From: CAZVFX01 sp964626565
GTDB lineage: Bacteria > Myxococcota_A > UBA9042 > CAIXZC01
Length of the DNA stretch: 55,301 nucleotides
Direction: 5' to 3'
Assembly (NCBI GenBank): GCA_964626565.1
Contig: CAZVFX010000038.1
Coordinates: forward strand, 1-55,301
Part shown: positions 16,887-25,586 of the stretch, in pieces
How positions within the stretch are numbered: the first letter of the stretch is position 1
Layout of the letters: each line of letters begins with the position of its first letter
The notes under the pieces: generated by a model
Told to the model about the DNA's origin: nothing
Seen by the model: the letters and a program-made list of their open reading frames with translations, nothing else
Databases searched by the model: none
Position numbers and translations under genes: made by a program

Positions 16887-16927
16887 GTTAGAATGCTAAC
16901 CGATATAGACTTCTTTTTGAGGCGATC

Positions 16928-19156
16928 ATGAAATACGTTACGACAGTACTAATGATGTTGATGCTGATATCGTGTGGCGGCGAAAGCGGCCCCGAGCCGG
17001 CCAAGACTGATCCTGATGCCGTTGTCACTGCAGATCTTCCGGGTAAGGGGGGCGGTGGCAACAGCGCGCCCAAGCTACACAAGATCGGCAACAAGGAGGC
17101 GCAGATCGGGCTGGAGTTGGAGATTGTGCTTCAGGCGGACGACGCCGACGGTGACGCACTCACTTTCTCGGTGTACGGCGATATGCCGGACGGAGCCAAG
17201 TTCTACAAGCCGGAAGGCCGTTTCGCCTGGACTCCGGCCAACGCCGGCGGACCGTACTTCATCACTTTTGTCGTTTCCGATATGAAGGAGTTCGACAGCG
17301 AAACGGTGGAACTCCGGGCGGTGACATCCAAGACGCAGCATCCGCCCAAGTTCGAGCCGTTGGGCGACCAGTCCCTCGAAGTGGGCAAGATGTTCGAGCT
17401 GAGGGTCGAGGCCTCGGACGAAGACGGCGACGCGCTGAATTTCGGCTATGACGGTACTCTCCCCAACGGCGCCACATTCGATGCGGCCAACGCCATGTTC
17501 CGCTGGACTCCTTCCTCAGCCGATGAGGGGCAGATACACCGAGTGACCTTCACCGTTTCCGACGGGGCGTTGTCAGCCCAGATCGAGGTGAAGCTTATCG
17601 TGGGCGGCGGCGGGATAACCAACCAGCCACCGGTTATCGAACCTATCGAGCCGGTGAGCGCCAAGCCGGGGCAAGCAGTGCAGATCGTGGTCAAAGCCAC
17701 TGACCCGGACGGCAACGCGTTGACGTACGGCTACGAGGGGCAACTTCCAGTGGGCGCCATGTTCGACCCCGCCGCACACACTTTTTCCTGGACGCCGGGT
17801 GCGGCCCATGCGGGTCTTTCGACCACCATCGTGTTCACCGTCACCGACGGCACGTTCACGGCCAAAACCCAGGCCACCATCCTGGTGGAGTCTGGGGGAG
17901 GAGGCACCTGCACGGACGACCAGTTCGATCAGGGGCAGACCAACAATACTCCGGAGAACGCGGTTGACATCAACCAGGGCAACTACCCTGACCTCTCCAT
18001 TTGCGACACAACAGCATCTCCTGTGGACATCGATTGGTTCAAGCTGCAGATGTCGGCGGGAGAGCACGTGGATGCTACGATCCAGTTCATTCATGCACAG
18101 GGAGATCTGGACATTGCGCTGCTGTTTGATGGCAACTACAAGCTCAACGAGGCAGCCTCGTATACCGCCGGGATCGGGGATATAGAGAAGGTTTCCTACA
18201 CCTCCACCGGGGCCGCGACCTACTATCTGGCGGTGTTCGGCACTGCTGCGGGCACCTATGCGGTTCCCTATTCGTTGAATGTGGTCCGGACCACCGGCCA
18301 GGTGCAGGAGTGCCAGGCTGATGCCATGGAGCCCAACAACTCCATACAAAACGCCAAGCTCATCGAAGACAACCAGACCGACGGTACGCCCATTGCGAAT
18401 CTGAGCATCTGCCCCGAGGACAAGGACTACTACGCCGTGCTCTTGGGCTGCGGCGAATCCCTTGCTGCGGGGATCAATTTCATCCACGCCAACGGCGACC
18501 TGGACCTCTATCTACTTGATGAAAGCGGTTTCTCGCTGGACCAGAGTGCGGGTGAGGCCGACTTTGAGACGGTAGCTCTAGCCGGCTCGTCTAAGGAGGA
18601 TTTCTACTACATAGTGGTGGAAGGTTATCCCATCGAGTCGGCAGAGAACAGCTATTCTCTGGACATGCTCATCGAGCCGGGCGGGAGTTGCAATGCGGAC
18701 CAGCTCGAACCCAACAACAGTTCCGTCGAGCCTACCCAGGTGACGGAGACGACCACCTGGAGCGGGCTGACCATCTGTTGTGACAAAGATCACTTTGCCA
18801 TGCCTGCCGGCCCCGGCAAGGTGACGGTAGGTGCAAATTCCCCGGACGAAGAGTTGACCGCCTATTTCGTCACGGCCGACGATTTTGCGGAGCCGGTGGC
18901 TCTGCAGTGCACTGCCGGCCAGTGCTCCGGGACCCACGACCTGCCCGCGTTTGGCGTGCTGTTCATGTGGGTCGAAGGCACCTTCGGCAGCACGTATGAT
19001 ATTTCATTTACGGTGGAGACCAGCGGCGGGAACGAAGGCTCCTGCGAGGGCCACTGCGACGGTCAATCCGGGGAGTGCTGGTGCGACGATATGTGCCACC
19101 AATTCGGGGATTGCTGCCCCGACATTTGCGATAAGTGCGGCTACTGCACTGCGTAG
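16928..19156 (+). CDS. Lipoprotein with Ig-like, PPC and somatomedin-B-like domains
   Basis: A 742-residue lipoprotein (signal MKYVTTVLMMLMLISC, lipobox LISC; GAGG precedes the ATG). A Gly-rich linker is followed by three Ig-like/cadherin-like domains of about 90 residues, each with the core DxDGDALTF/Y...P.GA.F......F.WTP and ending in FVVSD, FTVSD or FTVTD. Next come two to three PPC-type beta-sandwich domains (DIDWFKLQM..GEHVDATIQFIHAQGDLDIALL; DKDYYAVLLGCGE; EPNNS signatures). The last ~35 residues form a Cys-rich module with the spacing SCEGHCDGQ...CWCDDMC...DCCPDICDKC, which fits the somatomedin-B fold of vitronectin. It is likely an adhesive or scaffold protein of the cell surface. Function is inferred from domain type only. 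Confidence 0.85.
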   Translation: MKYVTTVLMMLMLISCGGESGPEPAKTDPDAVVTADLPGKGGGGNSAPKLHKIGNKEAQIGLELEIVLQADDADGDALTFSVYGDMPDGAKFYKPEGRFAWTPANAGGPYFITFVVSDMKEFDSETVELRAVTSKTQHPPKFEPLGDQSLEVGKMFELRVEASDEDGDALNFGYDGTLPNGATFDAANAMFRWTPSSADEGQIHRVTFTVSDGALSAQIEVKLIVGGGGITNQPPVIEPIEPVSAKPGQAVQIVVKATDPDGNALTYGYEGQLPVGAMFDPAAHTFSWTPGAAHAGLSTTIVFTVTDGTFTAKTQATILVESGGGGTCTDDQFDQGQTNNTPENAVDINQGNYPDLSICDTTASPVDIDWFKLQMSAGEHVDATIQFIHAQGDLDIALLFDGNYKLNEAASYTAGIGDIEKVSYTSTGAATYYLAVFGTAAGTYAVPYSLNVVRTTGQVQECQADAMEPNNSIQNAKLIEDNQTDGTPIANLSICPEDKDYYAVLLGCGESLAAGINFIHANGDLDLYLLDESGFSLDQSAGEADFETVALAGSSKEDFYYIVVEGYPIESAENSYSLDMLIEPGGSCNADQLEPNNSSVEPTQVTETTTWSGLTICCDKDHFAMPAGPGKVTVGANSPDEELTAYFVTADDFAEPVALQCTAGQCSGTHDLPAFGVLFMWVEGTFGSTYDISFTVETSGGNEGSCEGHCDGQSGECWCDDMCHQFGDCCPDICDKCGYCTA

Positions 19157-19163
19157 GGGCCTG

Positions 19164-20465
19164 ATGACCCTTCGCCGGCATCATATTCTCACATTCATTC
19201 TGACTGTCGGGCTTCTGTGCTCGGGCTGCGCCCATGGCGACGAACCGTGCACTTTGGTGGCGATCCCCGTAACCGCCAGTGCCGACTTGCAGTCTCTGCC
19301 CGCGGCTGAGGGGCGGATACAAACTTCGTGTCGGATAATGTCGTCGAAATCGGTGGGGGAGAAGATTCCCTCCGGTTTCCGGTCGGGGGAGCCGCAGGCG
19401 CGGCACCGGGCTGCGGCATCCCTTCGTCGGGGCGTCAAACTGTTTAGAGAAGGGGAACTGGAAGAGGGAACGAAGCTGCTGGTCGCCGCGTGGGAGCGCT
19501 ATCGAGCAGATCCACATCTGCTCCCGGTTGAGCGTGACGAGCGGAGTAAAGTATACCGCGGCTTGTTGGCGGGGCTGCGCATCCGCTGGCAGGAAGAGCC
19601 CGAATCTGCCCGGCCGCTTTGCGACTGGCTGGCGATCCACATGCCGGACCAGGTGCCCAGCGTGAATCAGCTTCCGCCTGCCCTCGCGGCCATGGCCTCC
19701 GAGGCGGTGATCCTGGCATCCCGGCGTACTGCCGAGATTACGGTGGGGCGCCCGCCCGGTTGTGAAACCGAGCCGGAACTATTGGTGGACGGATTGGCCG
19801 TGGGCCGGTTGCCCATCTCCGGCCAGCCGGTGGTGCAGGGCGAGCGGTTCATGTGGGCAAGATGCGGCGAACATGATTCCTGGATAAGGGAAGTGGCCCT
19901 TGCCAAGGACCGCCGGCTTGCTGCTCCTCAAGTGGAGTTGGAGAGTGCGGTCGCGCTGTCGCGGCCAGTCATCGCAGTGCTGGCTTCCGCTGACGACGCC
20001 CTGCTGGCCCGATTGGGGCCTCGCTTCCGGACGTGGTTAGGAGTTTCGGGGGTAGTGTTTGTTCCGGTCGACGAAGGGGACGAGCGTCCTGCCATTCTCT
20101 CGTCGCCGACCCGCGCCCTGCCCCTCCATCCGTCAGTGGAAGAGCCGTTGGTGGGGAAATTCCTGGTTGACCCGGGGGATCTGGAGCCGGGCTTCAGTTG
20201 GTGGACCGCGGGCAAGTGGGCGTCCTTTTCGGTGTCGGCCGCGCTGCTGGCCTGTGGCGTCACTGCCAACGTTTTGTATGACGATGAAACCGACCGGACC
20301 AGCACCGGCCTGGAAGACCGCCGAAGCGAGGCGGATAAATGGCGCACCGCCTCGCTTGCCTGCTACATCGGTGCGGGCGCCGCGTTCGCTACCGGCGCCA
20401 CCTTTGTCGCCATCGACTGGTTCTCCGATGACGAAACGACCACCCCGCCGTCACTATTTCGATGA
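19164..20465 (+). CDS. Lipoprotein, PEGA-like domain and two C-terminal membrane segments
   Basis: A 433-residue protein starting at the ATG seven bases after the previous stop. The signal peptide ends in LLCSGC (lipobox). The first 200 residues include a helical, TPR-like stretch (ASLRRGVKLFREGELEEGTKLL). A PEGA-like beta-rich segment follows (ELLVDGLAVGRLPISGQPVV). The C-terminus has two hydrophobic segments (WASFSVSAALLACGVTANVLY; ACYIGAGAAFATGATFVAID) separated by a polar loop, a tail architecture often seen in Myxococcota periplasmic proteins. No enzymatic motif is seen. It is probably read together with the PPC lipoprotein upstream. Function unknown. Confidence 0.72.
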   Translation: MTLRRHHILTFILTVGLLCSGCAHGDEPCTLVAIPVTASADLQSLPAAEGRIQTSCRIMSSKSVGEKIPSGFRSGEPQARHRAAASLRRGVKLFREGELEEGTKLLVAAWERYRADPHLLPVERDERSKVYRGLLAGLRIRWQEEPESARPLCDWLAIHMPDQVPSVNQLPPALAAMASEAVILASRRTAEITVGRPPGCETEPELLVDGLAVGRLPISGQPVVQGERFMWARCGEHDSWIREVALAKDRRLAAPQVELESAVALSRPVIAVLASADDALLARLGPRFRTWLGVSGVVFVPVDEGDERPAILSSPTRALPLHPSVEEPLVGKFLVDPGDLEPGFSWWTAGKWASFSVSAALLACGVTANVLYDDETDRTSTGLEDRRSEADKWRTASLACYIGAGAAFATGATFVAIDWFSDDETTTPPSLFR

Positions 20466-20511
20466 TGCGGGCGTCCGTCTCACCTGTCTTGCCATAGCCT
20501 CTGTTTCTTCA

Positions 20512-20541
20512 TTGCACGGGCGCAGGCACTACTGCTACCAT
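20512..20541 (+). promoter_or_regulatory. Weak promoter candidate before Cys-rich protein gene
   Basis: TTGCAC and TACCAT are 18 bases apart in the 99-base gap between two secreted-protein genes. The match is modest; it is listed because a separate transcription start would split the seven-gene run in two. Confidence 0.3.
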
Positions 20542-20564
20542 TAGCTGGATAACCGGAGGAAAGA

Positions 20565-23195
20565 ATGATCCGATCTCTCGTTGTGGTGCTCGTCCTCGGT
20601 GGTGGCCTTTTGTGGGCGGCGGAGGCGAGCGCTGACCCACCTGTGAGTTGCGGAGACGAGGTGTGTTGCGCCGGGGACGGGGAGAACTGCGACGTGTGCC
20701 CTTCCGACTGCGGGGAGTGCTGCGGCAACGGGATCTGCGACCTTGAAGTGGGCGAAGACTGCGACCTTTGTCCCGACGACTGCACCGGCTGCCAGGGGGA
20801 TGGTGTCTGTGACTCCTACGAGACATGCGTTTCGACTCCCGACGATTGCGTCGAGTGTTGCGGCGACGGCCTGTGCGACCCGGAGGAAGAGGAGGATTGT
20901 GACTCGTGCCCCGGCGACTGCGGGTCTTGCGGTGATTGTCCCGACGGGGCTTGCGACGGCAATGAGGACTGCGCATCCTGCCCCGACGATTGTGGCGAGT
21001 GTGCGGGCAATGGCACCTGTGACACTGGCGAGACGTGCGACGAAACTCCCGACGAGTGCCTCTGCTGCTGCGGCGACGGAGAGTGTGCGGACTACGAGGA
21101 TTGTGGCTCTTGCCCCCTGGATTGCGGGGATTGCTGCGGTGACGGGATTTGCACCATCGGGGAAAGCTGCCTGTCCTGCCCCGACGACTGCTGTGGGGGC
21201 GGACCGTTCTGTGGTGATAATCATTGCGGCGGCGGTGAGACTTGCAACCTGTGCCCCGAAGACTGTGGTATGTGCTGCGGCAACGGGGAGTGCGAAGAGG
21301 CGCTGGGGGAGGACTGCTGGGAGTGCCCCGGGGATTGCGGGGTCTGCTGCGGCAACGGCTTGTGCCAGGACCTGTTCGACGAGGACTGTGATTCATGCCC
21401 GGAGGATTGTGGGGAGTGTTGCGGCAACGGTAACTGCGAGGACGACGAGGACTGCGAGGGATGCCCGGAGGACTGCGGAGATTGCTGCGGCGACGGCTGG
21501 TGCGACGTGCTGCTGGACGAGAATTGCGATAGCTGCCCGTCCGATTGTCCGAGTTGCTGTGGGGACTGGTTCTGCGCCGACTACGAAACCTGTTTCACCT
21601 GCCCGGAAGACTGTGAACTGTGCGCGTGCGGCGACGGCCTGTGCACACTCGAAGTGGAAGGGTGCCAGACCTGTCCGGAGGATTGCGGGAATTGTACCGC
21701 CGGAGATTCCCAGTCGTGCGGCGGTCAGTGCGGGAACAACACCGACTACTGCTGGTGCGACCACATGTGCGGTTTCTTCGAAGACTGTTGCGACGATGTC
21801 TGCGCGTCCTGTTCCATGCTGCCGGTCTGTTCCGTTTGTGGGGATGGGAGTTGCGGGGCGGGGGAGAACTGCCTCAACTGCCCCGGGGATTGCGGCGACT
21901 GTCCGGAGTGTGGCGACTTCGTGTGCGAGCAGGGCGAGAACTGTATGAACTGCTCCATGGACTGCGGAACCTGCTGCGGCGATGGCCACTGCGTGGAAGA
22001 GCACAGCGAGGACTGCATCTCCTGTCCCGATGATTGCAGTGAATGTGGATTGTGCGGCGATGGGATGTGCGATGCCACCGAGGACTGCATGTCTTGCCAG
22101 AAGGACTGCGGGGAGTGCTGCCCCAACGGCGAGTGCGAACCGGAGTTCGGGGAGAGCTGCCAGAGTTGCCCCAAAGACTGCTCCACCTGTTGCGGCAACG
22201 GCAATTGCGAGTTGGCGGAGGATTGTAGCTCCTGCGCGGCCGACTGCGGGGACTGCTGCGGTAATCTTGTTTGCGACTACGATTATGGAGAGAACTGCCA
22301 GAGCTGCCCCGACGACTGCGGAGCGTGCCCGGAGGACTGCCCCGATTGTTGCGGCAACGGTGCGTGTGAGGAGCAACACGGCGAAACCTGCGTCACCTGC
22401 AAGGCGGACTGCGGAGAATGTGTGTGCACCGAGCCTCCCGAGGGGTTCCAACCGCCTCTGCTGGACGAATATTCAGGCGGCATTGCCCCGCCGAAGATAG
22501 ACATCTACGTGGCCGAGTTGTCTTTCAAGGGAGGCCTGAAAATACGACCTAAGGGAGGAATCGACCCGGAGGAGGCCAAGTGCCTGTCGGGGCTCAGCGT
22601 GCAGTTGGAGGCTGCCGGCTGTCTGCGTATGGGCATCGACAAGTATTGCGCCAACGTGGGCGGCAAAGGGGAAGGCACCACCGAGTATGCGATGGTTTGC
22701 AAAGAGCCGCCTCAATACAGTTGCGACCTCTCCAACTACTGTTGGGACGGGAACGGAAAATTCCTGGTGGATGTGGGCAAGTACTGGGTGTTCGGAGCCG
22801 ACAATCCGCTGAAGTTCGGCGTCTGGAAGATCAAGGCTGGCTGCACCGCCGAAGTTGGAGGGAAACTGGGGGTCGAAGTGCAGGGCCAGGTGAAGAAAGG
22901 CCCGTTGTGTGAGGGATGCGACCTGCACATCCTCTTCGGGCCGAAGTTCAGGGCCGAAGCCAGCGCCCAGGCTGGTTGCGACGTGGAAGTGTTCGGCAAG
23001 AAGCTGGTAAATGTCACCGGTAAGCTGGCGGTTTGCGGCCGGTTGGGTGTCAAGGGCGGCTGGGGGTGCGGGCTGCAGATCAAACTCACCGGAGGCGCTG
23101 CGGCCAAGGTAGCGCTGGAGCAAATCAAGATCGGCTGGATCACCATCGGCGGCGCCAAGAAGGTCTGGCCCTGGGGGGACGGATGTTGGAACTAA
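20565..23195 (+). CDS. Secreted Cys-rich repeat protein with somatomedin-B-like module
   Basis: An 876-residue exported protein; signal peptide MIRSLVVVLVLGGGLLWAAE with an ASA cleavage site, and GGAGGAAAG before the ATG. Residues ~28-620 are about 23 copies of a ~23-residue unit CGNGxCxxxEDCxxCPxDCGxC, some degenerate. Between units 15 and 16 sits one somatomedin-B-like module (SCGGQCGNN...CWCDHMC...DCCDDVCASC), similar to the one in the upstream PPC lipoprotein. The final ~250 residues form a different, beta-rich domain with Gly/Lys repeats (KIDIYVAELSFKGGLKIRP; GCGLQIKLTGGAAAKVALEQ) and some spaced Cys. The number of cysteines implies extensive disulfides outside the cell. Function unknown; a structural surface filament or adhesin is a reasonable guess. 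Confidence 0.83.
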   Translation: MIRSLVVVLVLGGGLLWAAEASADPPVSCGDEVCCAGDGENCDVCPSDCGECCGNGICDLEVGEDCDLCPDDCTGCQGDGVCDSYETCVSTPDDCVECCGDGLCDPEEEEDCDSCPGDCGSCGDCPDGACDGNEDCASCPDDCGECAGNGTCDTGETCDETPDECLCCCGDGECADYEDCGSCPLDCGDCCGDGICTIGESCLSCPDDCCGGGPFCGDNHCGGGETCNLCPEDCGMCCGNGECEEALGEDCWECPGDCGVCCGNGLCQDLFDEDCDSCPEDCGECCGNGNCEDDEDCEGCPEDCGDCCGDGWCDVLLDENCDSCPSDCPSCCGDWFCADYETCFTCPEDCELCACGDGLCTLEVEGCQTCPEDCGNCTAGDSQSCGGQCGNNTDYCWCDHMCGFFEDCCDDVCASCSMLPVCSVCGDGSCGAGENCLNCPGDCGDCPECGDFVCEQGENCMNCSMDCGTCCGDGHCVEEHSEDCISCPDDCSECGLCGDGMCDATEDCMSCQKDCGECCPNGECEPEFGESCQSCPKDCSTCCGNGNCELAEDCSSCAADCGDCCGNLVCDYDYGENCQSCPDDCGACPEDCPDCCGNGACEEQHGETCVTCKADCGECVCTEPPEGFQPPLLDEYSGGIAPPKIDIYVAELSFKGGLKIRPKGGIDPEEAKCLSGLSVQLEAAGCLRMGIDKYCANVGGKGEGTTEYAMVCKEPPQYSCDLSNYCWDGNGKFLVDVGKYWVFGADNPLKFGVWKIKAGCTAEVGGKLGVEVQGQVKKGPLCEGCDLHILFGPKFRAEASAQAGCDVEVFGKKLVNVTGKLAVCGRLGVKGGWGCGLQIKLTGGAAAKVALEQIKIGWITIGGAKKVWPWGDGCWN

Positions 23196-23956
23196 AAGAA
23201 CGAACTGCGGGGGCAGTGGTGTTGCTGGTGCTGGCAAGCTGGGCCTGCAACGAGATGCCGCCGGCACCTTCCAGCATGCCTGACCCGATCCCCCTGTCGA
23301 CGCCGGCGCCGACCGAGGAGCCGGCAGTGGAGTCGGCCAAGGTGAACCTGCCCGCTCCGTCCGTCGAGGCCGCACCTCTGCCGGAGAACCTGGAGATCGA
23401 CGAAGAGGGCTTCTTTTCGCTGGACACGGTGACTCAGGAGTTTCCGCTGACTCTGGCTGGAAGCGACACCATGTCTCTGGTGGGCCGTCTCGCATCGCCG
23501 GAGGGGAAGCGAGAGATTGTCCTGGTGCTGCGGGGCGGGGAAGAGGAGGTGGTTTTCTCCGCAGATTGGCTGTTGCCGGCCGCAGGTGCGGTCTCGGGGA
23601 GCGGAGACCTGCTGGTTTGCGTCAATCGCCTCACGGGCAAGCCCACAGCCCTGACCGAGGGCAAGATGCCCGACCCGCGCCAGGGGGTGGAGCTGGCCTG
23701 CCGCATGCGGACCGCTGACGGCTGGCAGAGGGAGGTACTGCTGCCCCGTGGAGACGGCGCGCACTGGCTGATCAAGCTCACCGCACGCCGGGATCACTCC
23801 TTCTGGGTGGCGTTCTCAAGGGACAAGTCGGGGCTTATGGTCTCCGACCCGGAGCCGGGCGACGGTATCTACCGGGTGGCGTTCAAGGACGGCGCTTTTG
23901 GTGCTTCCAAACTGGTGCGGTCGTGGCCGCTGCCCCCGGAGGCGAGGGATGAGTAG
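23183..23956 (+). CDS. Lipoprotein of unknown function
   Basis: A 257-residue protein whose ATG lies inside the last codons of the Cys-rich gene (13-base overlap), so translation is coupled. The signal is VVLLVLASWAC, a lipobox-like end. A Pro-rich linker (to about 65) precedes a mostly beta domain with motifs such as REIVLVLRGGEEEVVFSADW and HSFWVAFSRDKSGLMVSDPE, which resembles a propeller blade or PD40-type strand but is too short to assign. No family recognised. The gene overlaps the LDL-receptor-A protein gene by eight bases at the other end, which argues that the three products act together. Confidence 0.7.
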   Translation: MLELKERTAGAVVLLVLASWACNEMPPAPSSMPDPIPLSTPAPTEEPAVESAKVNLPAPSVEAAPLPENLEIDEEGFFSLDTVTQEFPLTLAGSDTMSLVGRLASPEGKREIVLVLRGGEEEVVFSADWLLPAAGAVSGSGDLLVCVNRLTGKPTALTEGKMPDPRQGVELACRMRTADGWQREVLLPRGDGAHWLIKLTARRDHSFWVAFSRDKSGLMVSDPEPGDGIYRVAFKDGAFGASKLVRSWPLPPEARDE

Positions 23957-25529
23957 ACGGCTTCTCTCCTTGGCCCTGGCCTTCGCACTACTCACCGGCT
24001 GCGGCAACGGCGTCAACACTCCCGTGGAACCGGAGGACCTCCGAGCCGATGTCCTTGACGTGCGTACAGACCCCACCCCCGACGTCCATGACGCGGGGAC
24101 AGACCTCGGTTTGGACGTTCATGACGCGGGGACAGACCTCACTTCCGACGTTCCCCTCGATGGGGGTGCGGACGTCGCTTTCGACCTGCCCCAAGATGTT
24201 GCTCCCGACTTGCCTTGGGATATCCATGACGCGGGGACAGACCTCGCGTCGGACGTTTCCGACGTGGGAACGGACCTTGCTCTGGATCTGCTCCTGGATG
24301 GGATATCGGACGTGGGCTTAGACTTGCCTCAGGATGCCATTCCGGACCAGGTTGCCGACCTGTCTGACGCGGGGACAGACCTCGCTGAGGACGTACTGGA
24401 CACAGGCGAGGACGTGATGGAAGAGGAGGAGGTGGAGCCGCTGCCGCCTTGTCCCGCGGGCTTGTGGCAGTGCGGGGACGGGGAGTGCATTTATGCCGAC
24501 TGGAAGTGCGATGGATGGGAAGACTGTGGCAACGGCATGGACGAAGACGCCCAGGTTTGTGCGGAAGGGTGCACCGAAGGTTTCTGGCAATGCGCCGGCG
24601 GCCTGTGCATTCCCGTCAACTATATTTGTGACGGCTTCTATGACTGCCCGGAAGGCGAAGACGAGGATGAGGATTGCGGCGAAGACCCCTGCCCCGAAGG
24701 AATGTGGAAATGTGCGCTTACTGGAAGTTGCATTCCGCAGGTCTATGTCTGTGACGGTTGGTACCACTGTTCACTGGGCGAAGATGAGGACGAGGAACTG
24801 TGTCAGGGGTTGCCGTGTCCTGAGGGCACGTGGACTTGCGACGACGGCGGTTGCATCGATGATACCTGGGTGTGCAACGGCTATGAGGATTGCGGGCAGG
24901 GGGAGGATGAGGCTGTTGCGGTGTGCGAAGCTCTGCCCTGTTCGTCGGCCAATTTCAAGTGCCCGACGGGCGCTTGTTTGTTGCAAGGCATGGTGTGCGA
25001 CGGATGGCCCGACTGCCTGGACGGACCGGACGAGAGCGCGGAGACCTGTGCCGAGCCGGGGTGTAAGTCGGGGGCGTTTGCTTGCGGGGACGGGTCATGT
25101 CTCACCAATTCGTGGCTGTGCGATGGGGAGCCGGACTGTCCTGCTGGGACTGACGAGGATGTGGTCTTGTGCGAGGAATTGACGTGCGACGATCCGGCCT
25201 TGTCGACTTGCGAGGGAGGTCTGCTCACCGTTTGTGAGTTGGGGCTGAAGAACGAGCACTTCTGTTCGGTGAACTGCCTGCTGTGGGGTTACGCTGGATT
25301 CGGAGAGTGTGTGGCCGACGAAGAGGCCGGGGGCTCGGTGTGCGGGTGTTTGGACGAATTGGAGGCCGATGCCTGTGACGCGGCGGGGAAATATTCGGAC
25401 GGCGGGTGTGATGCTGATTGCCCCCTCCCCGACCCTGACTGCGGTGATTTATGCGAAGAATTGGGGCTGTATGACGACGGTTGGTGCGACTCGTGGTGTG
25501 CAGCCCCGGATGGGGATTGCCTGCCCTGA
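23949..25529 (+). CDS. Lipoprotein with six LDL-receptor class A repeats
   Basis: A 526-residue lipoprotein starting at an ATG that overlaps the previous stop region; signal LLSLALAFALLTGC with a clear lipobox. An Asp-rich linker of about 140 residues repeats HDAGTDL-type units. Then come six LDL-A modules (about 38 residues each), each with six Cys and the acidic calcium-binding end, for example CDGWEDCGNGMDED, CDGFYDCPEGEDED and CDGEPDCPAGTDED. The C-terminal ~110 residues hold more Cys in a different spacing (CSVNCLLWGYAGFGEC; GGCDADCPLPDPDC). In animals LDL-A modules bind ligands through calcium; here a surface adhesion or binding role is inferred. Such modules are rare but recorded in Myxococcota. 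Confidence 0.87.
   Translation: MSRRLLSLALAFALLTGCGNGVNTPVEPEDLRADVLDVRTDPTPDVHDAGTDLGLDVHDAGTDLTSDVPLDGGADVAFDLPQDVAPDLPWDIHDAGTDLASDVSDVGTDLALDLLLDGISDVGLDLPQDAIPDQVADLSDAGTDLAEDVLDTGEDVMEEEEVEPLPPCPAGLWQCGDGECIYADWKCDGWEDCGNGMDEDAQVCAEGCTEGFWQCAGGLCIPVNYICDGFYDCPEGEDEDEDCGEDPCPEGMWKCALTGSCIPQVYVCDGWYHCSLGEDEDEELCQGLPCPEGTWTCDDGGCIDDTWVCNGYEDCGQGEDEAVAVCEALPCSSANFKCPTGACLLQGMVCDGWPDCLDGPDESAETCAEPGCKSGAFACGDGSCLTNSWLCDGEPDCPAGTDEDVVLCEELTCDDPALSTCEGGLLTVCELGLKNEHFCSVNCLLWGYAGFGECVADEEAGGSVCGCLDELEADACDAAGKYSDGGCDADCPLPDPDCGDLCEELGLYDDGWCDSWCAAPDGDCLP
24087..24383. repeat. Dispersed 18-base repeat encoding DAGTDL
   Basis: The 18-mer GACGCGGGGACAGACCTC occurs four times in this stretch, in frame, encoding the Asp-rich spacer between lipobox and LDL-A modules. 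Identity at the base level, including third positions, points to recent duplication or gene conversion. Confidence 0.75.
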
Positions 25530-25543
25530 GCATAGTCGAAGGG
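25524..25543. repeat. Copy of a widespread intergenic word
   Basis: CCCTGAGCATAGTCGAAGGG straddles the stop codon of the LDL-A gene. I recall near-identical words (CCTTCGACTATGCTCAGG and variants) as dispersed repeats in many environmental genomes. Here it overlaps the last codons, so it may have been inserted at the gene end. Confidence 0.4.
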
Positions 25544-25586
25544 CTGGTGACGTGGTTGTTTGGGCAATGGTCGAGGAGGAGTAACG

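Noticed and set aside
16887..16900. GTTAG-AATG-CTAAC hairpin as terminator
   Set aside because: Only a five-base AT-rich stem; too weak to call, although a T-rich stretch follows further on.
20541..22451. Long antisense reading frames across the Cys-rich protein gene (up to 352 codons)
   Set aside because: They mirror the biased codon composition of the repeats on the plus strand, are low-complexity (Ala/Val/Thr), and have no ribosome sites or recognisable domains.
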